A stretch of DNA of 64,000 nucleotides from Streptacidiphilus pinicola (GCF_003258295.1 NZ_QKYN01000077.1:1-64000), one strand, 5' to 3'; counted from the first letter of the stretch, positions 52,140 to 61,071 are shown. A program made the numbers and translations. The notes: generated by a model not told the origin, from the sequence alone.

Positions 52140-53426
52140 TTGACATCAGGAACCGGATCGAAGACTGGCCGCCGCATCACTATGATGGGGCAAGTGATCG
52201 ATCTGAAGGCCGCACGCCTGGAGCCAGAGACCTACCGTGCCGCCCTCGCCCGACGAGGCGCGGCTGACGACTTCGACGCCCTACTCGCTGTGGACGCGAG
52301 TTGGCGCGAACTGACCGAGCGCGTGGACCAGCTTCGATCTCAGAACAAGCCGAAGGGAGCGCCGACTCCCGAGCAGATCGAGCACCTCAAGCAGCTCAAG
52401 GAGCAGCTGCGCATCTCCGAGGACGAGCTCGCCCAGGCCGCCGAGAAGCGCCAATACCTGCTCGACCGCCTACCCAACCTCCCCCACCCCACCGCGCCCG
52501 ACGGCGGCGAGGACGAGGGTGAGATCGTGCGGACCTGGGGCTCGATCCCCACGTTCGGCTTCACGCCCAAGGACCACCTGGAGCTCGGCTCGCAGTCGGG
52601 CTGGGTCGACATGAAGCGCGGCGCGCGCCTGTCCGGTTCGCGCTTCGCGTACCGGGTCGGCAACGTCGCTCTCGCCGAGACCGCCCTGTACCGGTTCGTC
52701 CTGGACCACGTGATCAGCAAGGGCTTCACCTACCTGCTGCCGCCGGTGCTGGTCAACGAAGCGGCCATGTACGGCACGGGCTACCTGCCGAACGAGGAGA
52801 GCAACCTCTACCGGCTCGACAAGGACGAGCTGTACCTCAGCGGCACCTCCGAAGTCGCTCTCGGCGGCTTTCACATGGATGAGCGCCTGGAGGAGGCCGA
52901 GCTGCCGGCCCGCTACACCGCCTTCTCGACGAACTTCCGCCGTGAGGCCGGCTCGGCGGGCAAGGACACCCGCGGCATGTTCCGGGTCCACCAGTTCGAC
53001 AAGGTGGAGATGTTCGTCTTCTGCCTGCCCGAGGATACCGAGCGCATCCACGACGAGATCCTGGCCATCGAGGAGGAGATCGTCCAGGCCCTCGGCCTGC
53101 CGTACCAGGTGGTCAACATCGCCGTCGGGGACCTGGGCAACCCGGCCGCGAAGAAGTACGACATTGAGGCATGGTTCCCGGCCCAGCAGCGATACCGGGA
53201 AGTCACGTCCTGCTCGAACACCACCGACTACCAGGCGCGGCGCCTCAACGCCCGTGTCCGGCGCGAGCACGGCAGCGAGTTCCTTCACACGGTCAACGGC
53301 ACCGGCATCACCGCCCGTGCCCTGCTCGCGGTGATGGAGAACTTCCAGGACGAGCACGGCGTCGTGGCCGTCCCCGAGGTCCTCCAGAAGTTCGGTGCAC
53401 CGGCGCGACTCGGAGCCACCGACTGA
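52140..53426 (+). CDS. serS: Seryl-tRNA synthetase, cluster-associated
   Basis: A class II SerRS of 428 residues if started at TTG 52140, which has AGGAG seven bases upstream. ATG 52182/52185 or GTG 52194 would give the usual 'VIDLKAARLEPETYRAAL' start but lack a good ribosome site. The N-terminal long coiled arm (LLAVDASWRELTERVDQLRS ... RISEDELAQAAEKRQYLLDR) and the catalytic motifs (FRREAGSAGKDTRGMFRVHQFDKVE, TGYLPN, EVTSCSNTTDYQARR) are intact. Cluster-borne SerRS enzymes serve either as resistant copies or to supply seryl-tRNA to tRNA-dependent transferases (as in valanimycin synthesis). It ends one base before the convergent HD gene's stop. Confidence 0.93.
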   Translation: MTSGTGSKTGRRITMMGQVIDLKAARLEPETYRAALARRGAADDFDALLAVDASWRELTERVDQLRSQNKPKGAPTPEQIEHLKQLKEQLRISEDELAQAAEKRQYLLDRLPNLPHPTAPDGGEDEGEIVRTWGSIPTFGFTPKDHLELGSQSGWVDMKRGARLSGSRFAYRVGNVALAETALYRFVLDHVISKGFTYLLPPVLVNEAAMYGTGYLPNEESNLYRLDKDELYLSGTSEVALGGFHMDERLEEAELPARYTAFSTNFRREAGSAGKDTRGMFRVHQFDKVEMFVFCLPEDTERIHDEILAIEEEIVQALGLPYQVVNIAVGDLGNPAAKKYDIEAWFPAQQRYREVTSCSNTTDYQARRLNARVRREHGSEFLHTVNGTGITARALLAVMENFQDEHGVVAVPEVLQKFGAPARLGATD

Positions 53427-53427
53427 T

Positions 53428-54042
53428 TCAACCCCTTTCGGTGTCGGACGACTCACTGATCGTCCGGCACCAAGGGCTGTCCAGCTCCAGCTCCAGCTCG
53501 TCCAAGAAGGTGTGGGCATAGGCTCGACGAGCGGGGGCGAGACGTTGAGCCGTGGGTGTCCGGAACTCGGGACGGTCGACAAAAGCCCTTGCGATCCGGA
53601 GCGTCTCCTCGACCCGCTGACCACGCGCCCCGCCGGTCGTGAACGCCTTCGCGATACCGAAAGGCCCCATGGCCTCCCAGTAGTTGGCGTCGTACACCAA
53701 CTGCTCCTCCGGCGAGACCGGCTCGGTCAGATGCCGTTCCAGTGCCGCGATGCCCTCTTCCGCCTCGACGGAAGTCCAACCCAGGCCCTCCAGAAAGCGC
53801 TGGGTCCGCTCACGGAAGCAGGAGTCCGCCATCTTCTGGACCAGGCCGTGGAAGCAAGCCAGGAAGTACAGCAGATCCTGTCTTGGAGTCGTCCCCTCAG
53901 CCAGCAGTTCGGCCCGCGCGATGACGCGCTCGATGTGCACGAAGTCATGCGCCGGGTCCTTGGCCTCGTACAGGGGGCGTGCCTCGGCGGCGTAGGACGA
54001 CAGGCGATAGCGCTGCGCCTTCCCAGAAGCAGGCGGGGTCAT
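53428..54042 (-). CDS. HD-domain-like protein with degenerate active site
   Basis: 204 residues from ATG 54042, behind GGAGGAGA. The HD-fold pattern HDFVHIERVIARAELLAEG is present, but the central HD dipeptide is replaced: FLACFHGLVQ reads HG where AALLHD is expected. Later FLEGLGWTSVEAEEGIAALERHL fits the fold. Loss of the metal-ligand Asp suggests reduced or altered phosphohydrolase activity. It lies convergent with serS, with one base between the stops. It may be a cluster accessory gene or a neighbour. Confidence 0.7.
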   Translation of the reverse strand: MTPPASGKAQRYRLSSYAAEARPLYEAKDPAHDFVHIERVIARAELLAEGTTPRQDLLYFLACFHGLVQKMADSCFRERTQRFLEGLGWTSVEAEEGIAALERHLTEPVSPEEQLVYDANYWEAMGPFGIAKAFTTGGARGQRVEETLRIARAFVDRPEFRTPTAQRLAPARRAYAHTFLDELELELDSPWCRTISESSDTERG

Positions 54043-54267
54043 CACTCTCCTCCGCCTCGGCAGCAGTAGCTGTCTCGGGCAGCACCTCCACCCCCGTGGT
54101 TCCATGAGACCTACTGGTCGGGGCAGGGGCATGTCGGGATCCGCCGAACAGGGGAATCGACGCCAGAGCGGGTCCCGCCGGGATGCCGGCGTTGGCGGAA
54201 CCGATCGAGCCGCCGGTTCGAGTGACTGCGGCGCACCGATGGCCACATGGCTCACGCACCGTGCGGC

Positions 54268-54723
54268 TCACCCCGAGAGACGGGCCCCGAAGACGACGAA
54301 GACCGCTTTTCCCGACGGCGTCCGCCTTGCCGACAGGCAACCCTGGAACAAGCTGCTCAGCAGGCTCAGCCCGCGTCCTCGCTCACCCATCAGGTCAAAG
54401 CCGGGCCTTACCTGCCCGGTGCCCTCAGGCGGCGCGACGGGGTGCAGCGCGATAGGCGGGAGATCCGGACTGCTGTCATGGCACTCGAGGACGTACTCGC
54501 CGCCGCTGGTCAGCAACCGCAGCTCGTACGGACCGGCGGCGTGCTCCGTCGCGTTGGCCACGAGCTCCGAAGCCGCGAGCAGCACGTCATCCACGACGGC
54601 CTCGCTCAGGTTCAGGCCCAGCAGCTCGGGACGCAGCCGCAAGCGGGCGAGCCGGGCCGGCTGCACGGTTCCGGCGTTCCAACGGCAGACGATCACGCTC
54701 TGCCCGCTCGGCAGGCCGGTCAT
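54268..54723 (-). CDS. HATPase (RsbW-like) ATP-binding protein
   Basis: 151 residues from ATG 54723, which overlaps the stop of the small upstream ORF (ATGA). It has VVDDVLLAASELVANATEHA (N-box ASELVANA), LECHDSSPDLPP and GFDLMGERGRGLSLLSSL (G-box), typical of the anti-sigma/HATPase_c_2 family. It is the second such protein in this window and differs clearly from that at 43,732. The target is unknown. Confidence 0.8.
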   Translation of the reverse strand: MTGLPSGQSVIVCRWNAGTVQPARLARLRLRPELLGLNLSEAVVDDVLLAASELVANATEHAAGPYELRLLTSGGEYVLECHDSSPDLPPIALHPVAPPEGTGQVRPGFDLMGERGRGLSLLSSLFQGCLSARRTPSGKAVFVVFGARLSG

Positions 54724-54884
54724 GCCGCAGCCCACCGAGGTACCGGGCGAGCGTGCCGACGCTGACGGCGATGCCGCCCCCGGCCCGGGCTCAGGAACGA
54801 GCGCGTGCCGCGGGCGACAAGTGCGACGTTGAAAGGGCCGTACCGGAACGTGTCGAGCACGACGAGCAGAACGAGCATGAACAC
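54720..54884 (-). CDS. Small hydrophobic/basic protein coupled to the HATPase
   Basis: 54 residues from GTG 54884 (GTG 54887 and ATG 54878 are also in frame), six bases after GGAGG. It begins VFMLVLLVVLDTFRYGPFNV, a likely membrane helix, and ends in Arg-rich sequence. Its TGA overlaps the HATPase start by four bases. The coupling and ribosome site support it; the family is not recognised. Confidence 0.5.
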   Translation of the reverse strand: MFMLVLLVVLDTFRYGPFNVALVARGTRSFLSPGRGRHRRQRRHARPVPRWAAA

Positions 54885-55042
54885 CACGGGCCTCCGATCC
54901 ACGCTGGGCGGAGCACCACGACACCCTGACCAGGGCGATAAGGGCCAGGGGTGATCGAAAAGACTTCTGTGCGCACCCAGAGGGACCTCGACAAGGGGCG
55001 ACGACAGCCGTCGTCGGCGCGCTGAGAGCGAGGTGGCCAGTC

Positions 55043-55306
55043 GTGGTTTCCATGATCGCGGGGATCGCAGCCCTGCTGCTTGTGCAGCTCCCGCTACGGC
55101 TGGAGACGGCAGCCGTCTGCTTCGTCCTGGCGGTGCTCGGTCCCGATCTGAGCACCGTCGATGTGGCCCTGTTCCGCCTCCCCGATGCCATCGTGCTACC
55201 CGCCGTCGTCGTGCTGGCGCTCGTCGCAGCCTCGGCGTCCGCTTACAGGCGCCCGGATCTGCTGGCGCGTTCACCGGTGGCCAGCCTGGCCTCGGTCTGC
55301 TCATGA
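55043..55306 (+). CDS. Small predicted membrane protein
   Basis: 87 residues from GTG 55043. It contains two hydrophobic segments (MIAGIAALLLVQLPL and a second near residues 48-65, DAIVLPAVVVLALVAAS). GAGG lies nine bases upstream. No family is recognised. It is divergent from the HATPase pair, with the shared promoter region between 54,885 and 55,042. Confidence 0.4.
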   Translation: MVSMIAGIAALLLVQLPLRLETAAVCFVLAVLGPDLSTVDVALFRLPDAIVLPAVVVLALVAASASAYRRPDLLARSPVASLASVCS

Positions 55307-55999
55307 CCGGTCTTGCACTCCTCTCGCAGGGCGCCGCGGTGCTGCATCGCCTCCTCCGAGCGGGCGGCCACCCCACTGCCCGGGCCAGAGCGGCGCGCTG
55401 ACGAACCGCCGGGCCAGCGAAGGCCGGCACCCTGTCCAATCATCCGTATCCACCACGGGTGTCCACGACCCCGTCCATCCACAGACGGGATACCCCCGGG
55501 ACCGGGAAAACCGCAGGTCACACGGCAAGCCTCCGCCCTCGGAGCTGCCCCGACTCCATACCCGGGGAGCCTATAACCCCCGGTCTTCGCGCGCGGCCGC
55601 CCACCCGGTCCGACCAGTGTGTATCTCCTGGCCTCACGTTGCTCCCTCCCGTCTCCCTCCTTCTCCCTCCTTCGTCGGGCCAGCCAGCGCGAGACGGTGT
55701 CGGCCGGCATCGGGGTGTGACGGTGCGCGCCCGGCCGGGGCGGGGGGGGTCGCGGGCCGACCCGCGTCGGCACGACCGGCTCATCGACGCCTACCAGAGC
55801 CTTAGGCGGCACACACGGGCCGCCGACCCCGGGCGGCTGCGACTGGTGCCCAGACAGCGCAGGAAGCGCGCCACACGCCCCTGTCTGTGCGCCTGCACCC
55901 GCCCCTGCGGCTGCGACCGCGCCACGTGCACCGCCCTGACCCCAACTCCCGCCCAGGGGCGACCAGCTGGCCGCCCCTGGGCGAAAGTGGGCTCCCCCC
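55307..55999. other. Region without a firm gene
   Basis: About 690 bases. One rightward frame ending at 56,028 contains an unusually Cys-rich stretch (TRPCLCACTRPCGCDRATC) after a basic helix, and might be part of a small protein, but no start or ribosome site is convincing. The rest of the interval shows only random-looking open frames. Confidence 0.35.
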
Positions 56000-56336
56000 A
56001 TGAACGCGAACACCGGCTGCCTGCCTGACCTCGACTTCCCCCTCCTGACCATGCGCCCCGCTACCTGGCCGGACCGGGCGCACCCGACGCTGCCCTCGAT
56101 CGCCTCGACATCTCCGGGTGGTCCTGGTCCGACGACTCCGCGTACTGCCACACCTTCTCCCCCTGCCAGCGCTTCTACGCCGGATTCCTGCCCCAGCCGG
56201 GGACCCGCCCGAAGCTCGAGCTGTGGCGGATCTGGGCCCGCCCCGACCGCAGGGCACCGCTCGCCCCTTCGGTGCGGACCGCGACATCCCCGCCGAGCTG
56301 GTCGGCGCTCTCAGCGCCGCCCTCGCCCACGACTGA
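56000..56336 (+). pseudogene. DUF317-family gene with two frameshifts
   Basis: Three frames in order give a DUF317 protein: MNANTGCLPDLDFPLLT from ATG 56000, then PRYLAGPGAPDAALDRLDISGWSWSDDSA ... FSPCQRFYAGFLPQPG ... LELWRIWARPD (from about 56,055), then FGADRDIPAELVGALSAALAHD (from about 56,255) ending at TGA 56334-56336. The PRYLAGPG start, the FSPCxRxYxGFLP block and the FGxxxPxELVxALxxALAxD end are typical of DUF317. The family is common on Streptomyces plasmids and integrative elements. Either two true indels or base-calling errors explain the breaks. Confidence 0.65.
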
Positions 56337-56624
56337 CACCGGACCACACCCGAGGCGGAAGCGGCGGACCTGACGGCCGAGACGCCTTCGCCCCCGACGG
56401 TCGCTCAACGGCGGCGGCCCTGGTGCAGCCGCGCCGCCGACCGGCGTCCACGGAGGTGGACGCCATCACCACCCGACCGGTCCGGCAACCACCAGCTGGA
56501 GCCCCTCCTCGGACTTTCGGGGGTACCAGCCCAGCGCAAGCCCTTGAAAGGATCTTGCTCATTCGGCCGCACCCGGCCCCAGAGGGGCTCGCCGGGGCGC
56601 GGCACAACAACTTGAGGGGGATCC

Positions 56625-57261
56625 ATGCGCAGGGGCAAACTCATCCTGGCCGCAGCTATCGGGCTGTGCCTGGGCGGAAGCATCGTCACACCGGCCACCG
56701 CGGCCGAGACCACCGCGGAGCAGGCCACCGTTTCATCAATATCCGTCCAGGCCGGGGACTCCTCCCTGGACATCACCCTCGACAAGCCTGTCACGCCGAC
56801 GACCGCGGCAAGCCTGCAGTCCCAGCTCCAGGCGGAGCTGGGGCCCGACGCACCCAAGGTTCAGCCGCAGAAGATCGACCCGGGTCCCACCTACCCGGTG
56901 GTGCACTGCTCCGCGCCGGACAACACCTTCAGCGACCGCAACGGCACCTTCCACACCCGCTACAACTGCAAGTACAACAACGTCAACTGGGGCTACAAGG
57001 TCGCCCTGCCCCTGCAGGCGATCGCCGCCGGTCCGATGAACGAGGCCGGCATGCGCTGGTACAAGGGAACCGGCCACTACCTCGGCGCGAACGCCCCCCC
57101 ACACCGTCGGCGTCTCCTACCTCCTGCACGGTACCCAGGGCGGCATGGCCAGTGGCGACCTGCTGAGTTGGTGGGACACACTGACCTTCCCGGTCGAGGT
57201 GGCCGGGAACCCCGGTAAGGCCGTGCTCCACATAGGCGGAAACTTTGTCGTCCTTCGCTGA
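56625..57261 (+). pseudogene. Secreted hypothetical protein with a frameshift in a C7 run
   Basis: It starts at ATG 56625 behind GAGGGGGA. Residues 1-27 are a signal peptide (RRGKLILAAAIGLCLGG ... ATAAE). The protein has a paired-Cys segment (VVHCSAPDN, YNCKYNN). At 57,094-57,100 a run of seven C shifts the frame. Removing one C restores HTVGVSYLLHGTQGGMASGD ... VLHIGGNFVVLR to TGA 57259-57261, with a good length of about 211 residues. The homopolymer makes a sequencing error at least as likely as a mutation. The product would be an exported small protein of unknown function. Confidence 0.6.
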
Positions 57262-57664
57262 GCCCTCCCCGCTCCTGCTCTCCGTCCTGGCCGGCGTAGC
57301 CGAATCGCTCCGACCACTCACCGGCCCTGCAGTGAACGTCCAGTCCGTCTCCCCGACTGAAACCGTCCTCGCTCCGGGCTGGGGAGAGCCGTCGGGGCAG
57401 CCGCCCGCGTTCCTCGTCCAAGCGGACGTCGACGGACAGGACTTCGCGTTCCACGTACATGAGGGCGGCAGCGCCGCCGAGCAATCATGGCGCTGCGCAC
57501 AGGCGCTCATGGACGCGGCCCAGGAGGCCGTGGGCTCCACGCCGTATCCGCCCTGTCCCGGCCACCGGCACCCAATGACCGTCGAGCGGGACGGGGAACG
57601 GGTCTACTGGTGCTGCCCCGGGGCACCCCGCGTCCCCGTGGCACCCATCACCCAGGGCTTCTGA
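57245..57664 (+). CDS. Hypothetical protein (139 aa)
   Basis: From TTG 57245, overlapping the end of the secreted gene and preceded by GGCGGA. The protein is soluble, with two conserved-looking pieces: QADVDGQDFAFHVHEGG, and CPGHRHPMTVERDGERVYWCCPGAP with Cys and His that could bind a metal. No known family. The hairpin at 57,672 follows the stop by seven bases. It is probably co-transcribed with the gene before. Confidence 0.6.
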   Translation: MSSFAEPSPLLLSVLAGVAESLRPLTGPAVNVQSVSPTETVLAPGWGEPSGQPPAFLVQADVDGQDFAFHVHEGGSAAEQSWRCAQALMDAAQEAVGSTPYPPCPGHRHPMTVERDGERVYWCCPGAPRVPVAPITQGF

Positions 57665-57671
57665 CGCCGAC

Positions 57672-57703
57672 GGGGCTCCTCCCCTCAAAGGGGGTGGAGC
57701 CCC
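57672..57703 (+). terminator. Hairpin terminator
   Basis: GGGGCTCC pairs with GGAGCCCC, and an inner CCCC/GGGG extends the stem around a TCAAA-type loop. It starts seven bases after the stop of the 139-residue ORF. There is no T-run; the stem is GC-rich and strong. Confidence 0.7.
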
Positions 57704-57825
57704 GGACTGCCCTTCACGCCGACCCGGCGGCCTGGAAGCTTCACCGCCCATCGCCCGTGTAGCAGCCGAGCTCGCCAGGTCACTGGTTCACCGAGCGGGC
57801 CACGAGGCGCTAGCGCGAGGGCACC

Positions 57826-58026
57826 TCACAGGTTGACGCTGTCCACGTCGCCGCCAGGTGCGGTAAGCACCCGAAGCCACTCGTCGTAGTGCCCTCCCTC
57901 TGAGTTGTCGAGGGATTCGACGGTGACCGTTTCCCGTGCGTACTGCACGGCTTCACGGTCGGAGAGTTCGGGGTAGCTCTCGCGAACATCGGCGGCCACG
58001 GTCTTCGCCGCTTCACGCAGGTCCAT
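57826..58026 (-). CDS. Small acidic hypothetical protein (66 aa)
   Basis: From ATG 58026, with AAGGAGA at eight bases. It reads MDLREAAKTVAADVRESYPE, is rich in Asp/Glu and ends SVNL. Its base-composition pattern and ribosome site make it a probable gene. It is helical, with no membrane part. Function unknown. Confidence 0.65.
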   Translation of the reverse strand: MDLREAAKTVAADVRESYPELSDREAVQYARETVTVESLDNSEGGHYDEWLRVLTAPGGDVDSVNL

Positions 58027-58403
58027 AAGTCGTCTCCTTCGTCTCGGATCCAGCCGTCGAACCGGTCTTCGGCCGTAACTCCACCGAGGGTGAGGCTACC
58101 GTCGGTGTCGCGCAGAAGCTTCGGGCTTCAGGGTGACGCTGACGCCGTTTGAGGTTTCGGCGCCATGGCGCTGCGCGTCGCCGAGCACCGGCTCCGGCGC
58201 TGTGAGCGCGTCGTGGGCGGCGGACCGGTGCTGTGCGCGCCCCATACATGGCTCTGCGCTCACTCCCCTGCCCCACTTCGGACACCACGGGGCCCGGTCA
58301 CACCTGAACAGCACCTCATACTGCCAGCCACCACCGGCGTGCCGATCACCGCTGCCGGGGCGGGCCGGACGCGCCAGTCGTTCCGGCCCGCCCCGGTCAC
58401 CGC
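58027..58403. other. Non-coding gap
   Basis: About 375 bases between the 66-residue gene and the end of the winged-helix gene. Only random open frames are seen. The left part presumably carries the promoter of the 66-residue gene. Confidence 0.45.
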
Positions 58404-59105
58404 TCACTTCAGTTGTGCCGGAGAGGCCACGAGCCGGTAGGTACGGGGCTTTGCCGTCACCATCTCCGCTTGCCCCAGGTTGACCAGCGTCACGAGCGCG
58501 TTCGCAACCGCCCCGGAACTACGGCCCAGCTTCCGGGAGATCTTGGTAGGCGAGTGCGCCATGTCGGCGTGGTCGGCGAGGAAGCCGTGGACCAGAGCCC
58601 TGAGCCCACCCTGGCCGAGTCGCCCGCTCGGGGATACTTCGCCCGTTGCGATGGCCGACACGGCCTGCGGCTCAGCGTCGGGTTCCCCAGCCGGGCCCTG
58701 CTCATCCTTGTGTCGGTCGGGCAGGTCGTCCGCGCGAGGAAGTTCGTCTTCGCGTCCCACCAAGGACAGGGCAGAAGCTTGGTCGGCGTCGTTGGTGCCC
58801 AACGGGTCGGCGCCCTCCTCGCTCCCGCCCGGAGCGTCGGACACCTCGATGTCCGCCAAGGACGTGGCGGTGACGTACCAGCGGTCGGGGAAGCGGCGGT
58901 TGCCATCGCTCCCACCCAGGGTTCGCCGGGCGAGACCCTCCTGCTCCATCTGCTTGAGCAGGTTGGCAGCGGTGGACTTGCCGGTCTGGGCCGCGCGAGC
59001 CAGCTCGGCCACGGTGCTGCCGGGAGATGCGTTCAGGGCTGCGTAGATCCGGGCGGCGCTGGGGGTGAGGCCATCAGGAACAGCGGGAATAGCGGTGAGG
59101 GTCAT
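58404..59105 (-). CDS. Winged-helix (MarR-like) DNA-binding protein with two HTH regions
   Basis: 233 residues from ATG 59105, behind GGAGG. The N-terminal part TPSAARIYAALNASPGSTVAEL ... GKSTAANLLKQMEQEGLARR is a winged helix, and the C-terminal AHSPTKISRKLGRSSGAVANALVTL is a second one. An acidic Asp/Glu-rich linker (about residues 90-160) joins them. Such proteins are found on actinomycete plasmids and integrative elements as regulators. The gene sits between decayed element genes. The target is unknown. Confidence 0.7.
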   Translation of the reverse strand: MTLTAIPAVPDGLTPSAARIYAALNASPGSTVAELARAAQTGKSTAANLLKQMEQEGLARRTLGGSDGNRRFPDRWYVTATSLADIEVSDAPGGSEEGADPLGTNDADQASALSLVGREDELPRADDLPDRHKDEQGPAGEPDAEPQAVSAIATGEVSPSGRLGQGGLRALVHGFLADHADMAHSPTKISRKLGRSSGAVANALVTLVNLGQAEMVTAKPRTYRLVASPAQLK

Positions 59106-59229
59106 CGGGACCTCCGGTCGCAGTGGTGCCGTCGTAGGTCCCCGGCCGGGGCGACCCGGACGGTGGCCACCGCGCTAATCGGGTCGTGGTCCAATCGATC
59201 GCTCTCAAACCCCAGCCAAGTCAAGCCAA

Positions 59230-59665
59230 TTCGAGAGAATCGACGGCAACGTGCCACATGCACCGAGAGGTTCTGCAGAGCAGTTGCCGATCGTCACGGT
59301 TTGGCCGGCGGGCGTGGTGTCTCCGATCACGTCAGTTCCGATTCGTTCGAAGCAAGTGAGGGCACCTGTGTGGGGCGTCGATCATCTCGGTGGGCGACGT
59401 GACGATGCCGACGTGGACGATGCGGGCGAGTCGCTCCCGGAGAAGATGAGGCGACCGGGCTCGATAGCGGCTCCGCGTGGGGGTTTGGGTCCAGAGTCGT
59501 ACTGCTGTTGAGCGGTGCGGGGGAGTTGGATGCCGGCGGCAGCGTAGGCGGCCTGGGTGAGGCCGGAGCAGTCGAAGGCTCGGCGGGTCTCCGCGCCCCA
59601 CCCATCGGGATGCCAAGCTGGGAGCAGGCGTAGGCGACCGCATGAGCTGCTTCTGGAAGCTCTTC
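59230..59665 (-). pseudogene. NlpC/P60 (C40) peptidase remnant, multiply frameshifted
   Basis: Pieces in three frames read as one domain: AVAYACSQLGIP, then WGAETRRAFDCSGLTQAAYAAAGIQLPRTAQQQY (the catalytic Cys block DCSGLTQ), GRLIFSG, then IVHVGIVTSPTEMIDAPH (the catalytic His block) and HTGALTCFERIGTDVIGD. At least three indels occur, and the N-terminal part and any lead domain are missing. Such peptidases open the cell wall for transfer in Streptomyces conjugative elements, so the remnant hints at a lost transfer region. Confidence 0.65.
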
Positions 59666-59731
59666 CTTCCGACAACGTGCCCTCTCGTGAATCCGGTACC
59701 GCAGCGTGCGGGTAGTCGTCAGACTGACTCG

Positions 59732-60532
59732 ATGAGCCTGAAACCCTCCGGCAGCGCGACCTCCCCCAATGGCCCCAACCCCGAGCTGTATCCGGACCTG
59801 GCCGCCGCCGGCGGCCTGCACGCTGCGTTGGAGCAGGTCACCATCGAACTCGGCCTCAACCTGGTCGAGGTCTGGAGCGCCAGCGAGGAGCCCTGCGAGC
59901 CCGCCGCTTCCGGGGCGTCCAACGGTCGCAAACCGCTGTCGATCTACCTTGGCTCCCAGGAGCGCTGGTTCAGCGTGAGCGGGTGGAGCCGCGGCGTTGA
60001 ACTCGTCCGTGGCGCCACGAAAGACCTCCACGAGGTGGCGAAGGCTGCGGCCGCCTGGCGGGCAAGTGCATCCCTGCACGATCTGCGCCAGCTGTGCCCG
60101 TTCCTCACCTTCGGCGAGCTCGCCGAAGCCCACGAACACGGTCCCGCCGACGCCGTTGCCGTGAAGTGGCGGCTCCTGCGTGAAGAACTGCGGGACGACA
60201 TCCCGTTCCCAGCAGTCCGCGACCTGGTGGAAGCCGCTTATGCCGAACCGAAGCTCAAGCAGCTCTACCCGTTCACCAGCCACTGGGGTCTTCACTTCTC
60301 CACCTGCACAGGGTGGCCATTCACCTGGGTGGTCCCCTTCATTGACCCGCTCCGCGACGGGCGGTTCCGCGTGTCGGGCCCGAATCGCCGAACAGTGATC
60401 GACGAGGCCGACACGGCGGCAGAGGCCATCGACATCGTGGTCGCCCATCTGCCGGACAACCTCGGTCCGGCTTTCGCCGGCACGGCCAGTGACATGAAGC
60501 GAGAATTCGTTGCAGAAACCGATGGCCACTAG
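59732..60532 (+). CDS. DUF6193-like protein
   Basis: 266 residues from ATG 59732. The order RWFSVSGWSRGVELVRGATKDLHEVAKAAAAWR, LTFGELAEAHEHGPADAVAVKW, EAAYAEPKLKQLYPFTSHWGLHFSTCTGWPFTWVVPFI and SGPNRRTVIDEADTAAEA matches DUF6193 proteins, which occur near streptomycete specialised or accessory genes. It is intact, unlike its left neighbour. Its function is unknown. A second uncharacterised gene follows after 13 bases. Confidence 0.6.
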   Translation: MSLKPSGSATSPNGPNPELYPDLAAAGGLHAALEQVTIELGLNLVEVWSASEEPCEPAASGASNGRKPLSIYLGSQERWFSVSGWSRGVELVRGATKDLHEVAKAAAAWRASASLHDLRQLCPFLTFGELAEAHEHGPADAVAVKWRLLREELRDDIPFPAVRDLVEAAYAEPKLKQLYPFTSHWGLHFSTCTGWPFTWVVPFIDPLRDGRFRVSGPNRRTVIDEADTAAEAIDIVVAHLPDNLGPAFAGTASDMKREFVAETDGH

Positions 60533-60545
60533 CCGAGGGAGGGAT

Positions 60546-60989
60546 GTGAGCAACTCGCCCCTGCCGACGGAGCTCGATGATCGATGGATCTTGAACCTCC
60601 GTAGCCTCTCCATCACACAGATCACCGTGGACTTCCGTCTCACGCTGGCGCTCAGCTCGGACTGGCTGGTCACGCTCGAAACACCGGCTGAGCTGATGCA
60701 AGGGCCAGGACGGACAGAGAGCAACCCCGGCTTCCGCCTGACGCCAGAAACGCAGGACGTCGCTCCAGCCCTGACCCTGTTCGGATCGAAGATCCTCTCC
60801 GCGGTCGCGTTCAAGACCGGCACCCTTCGACTGGTGTTCGACAACGGCATGCATCTGAAATGCCGCAGCCACCCCGAGTTCGTGGCATGGCAGATCACCG
60901 GCCCTGAAGGGCAACGCATCGTGTCGATGCCAGACGGTGAGCTGGCACTCCGGTTCGACGCGGAGGGGACAGAAAGGCACTGGCCGTAG
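60546..60989 (+). CDS. DUF6188-like protein
   Basis: 147 residues from GTG 60546, just after GAGGGAGGGAT; ATG 60525 is also in frame. The core (ITQITVDFRLTLALSSDWLVTLETP and SKILSAVAFKTGTLRLVFDNGMHLKC) is a beta-rich pattern like DUF6188. It is soluble and without Cys clusters. It lies in a short operon with the DUF6193-like gene. Role unknown. Confidence 0.6.
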   Translation: MSNSPLPTELDDRWILNLRSLSITQITVDFRLTLALSSDWLVTLETPAELMQGPGRTESNPGFRLTPETQDVAPALTLFGSKILSAVAFKTGTLRLVFDNGMHLKCRSHPEFVAWQITGPEGQRIVSMPDGELALRFDAEGTERHWP

Positions 60990-61071
60990 CCTCCGGGGCA
61001 CTGTCGGCCTGCCCACTACCATCCCTCCTCGGCAAAGAGCGTCCTGAAGACCGGCCGTCAGGAGACCGTTC

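Noticed and set aside
41048-53426. Identity with the albomycin or valanimycin clusters because of SerRS and carbamoyltransferase
   Set aside because: The other enzymes expected for a thionucleoside or for the valanimycin azoxy route are not present. I can only say that SerRS-bearing clusters are a useful analogy.
57094-57100. Phase variation by slippage in the C7 run
   Set aside because: A single short homopolymer in one sequence gives no evidence of switching; assembly error or simple mutation is more likely.
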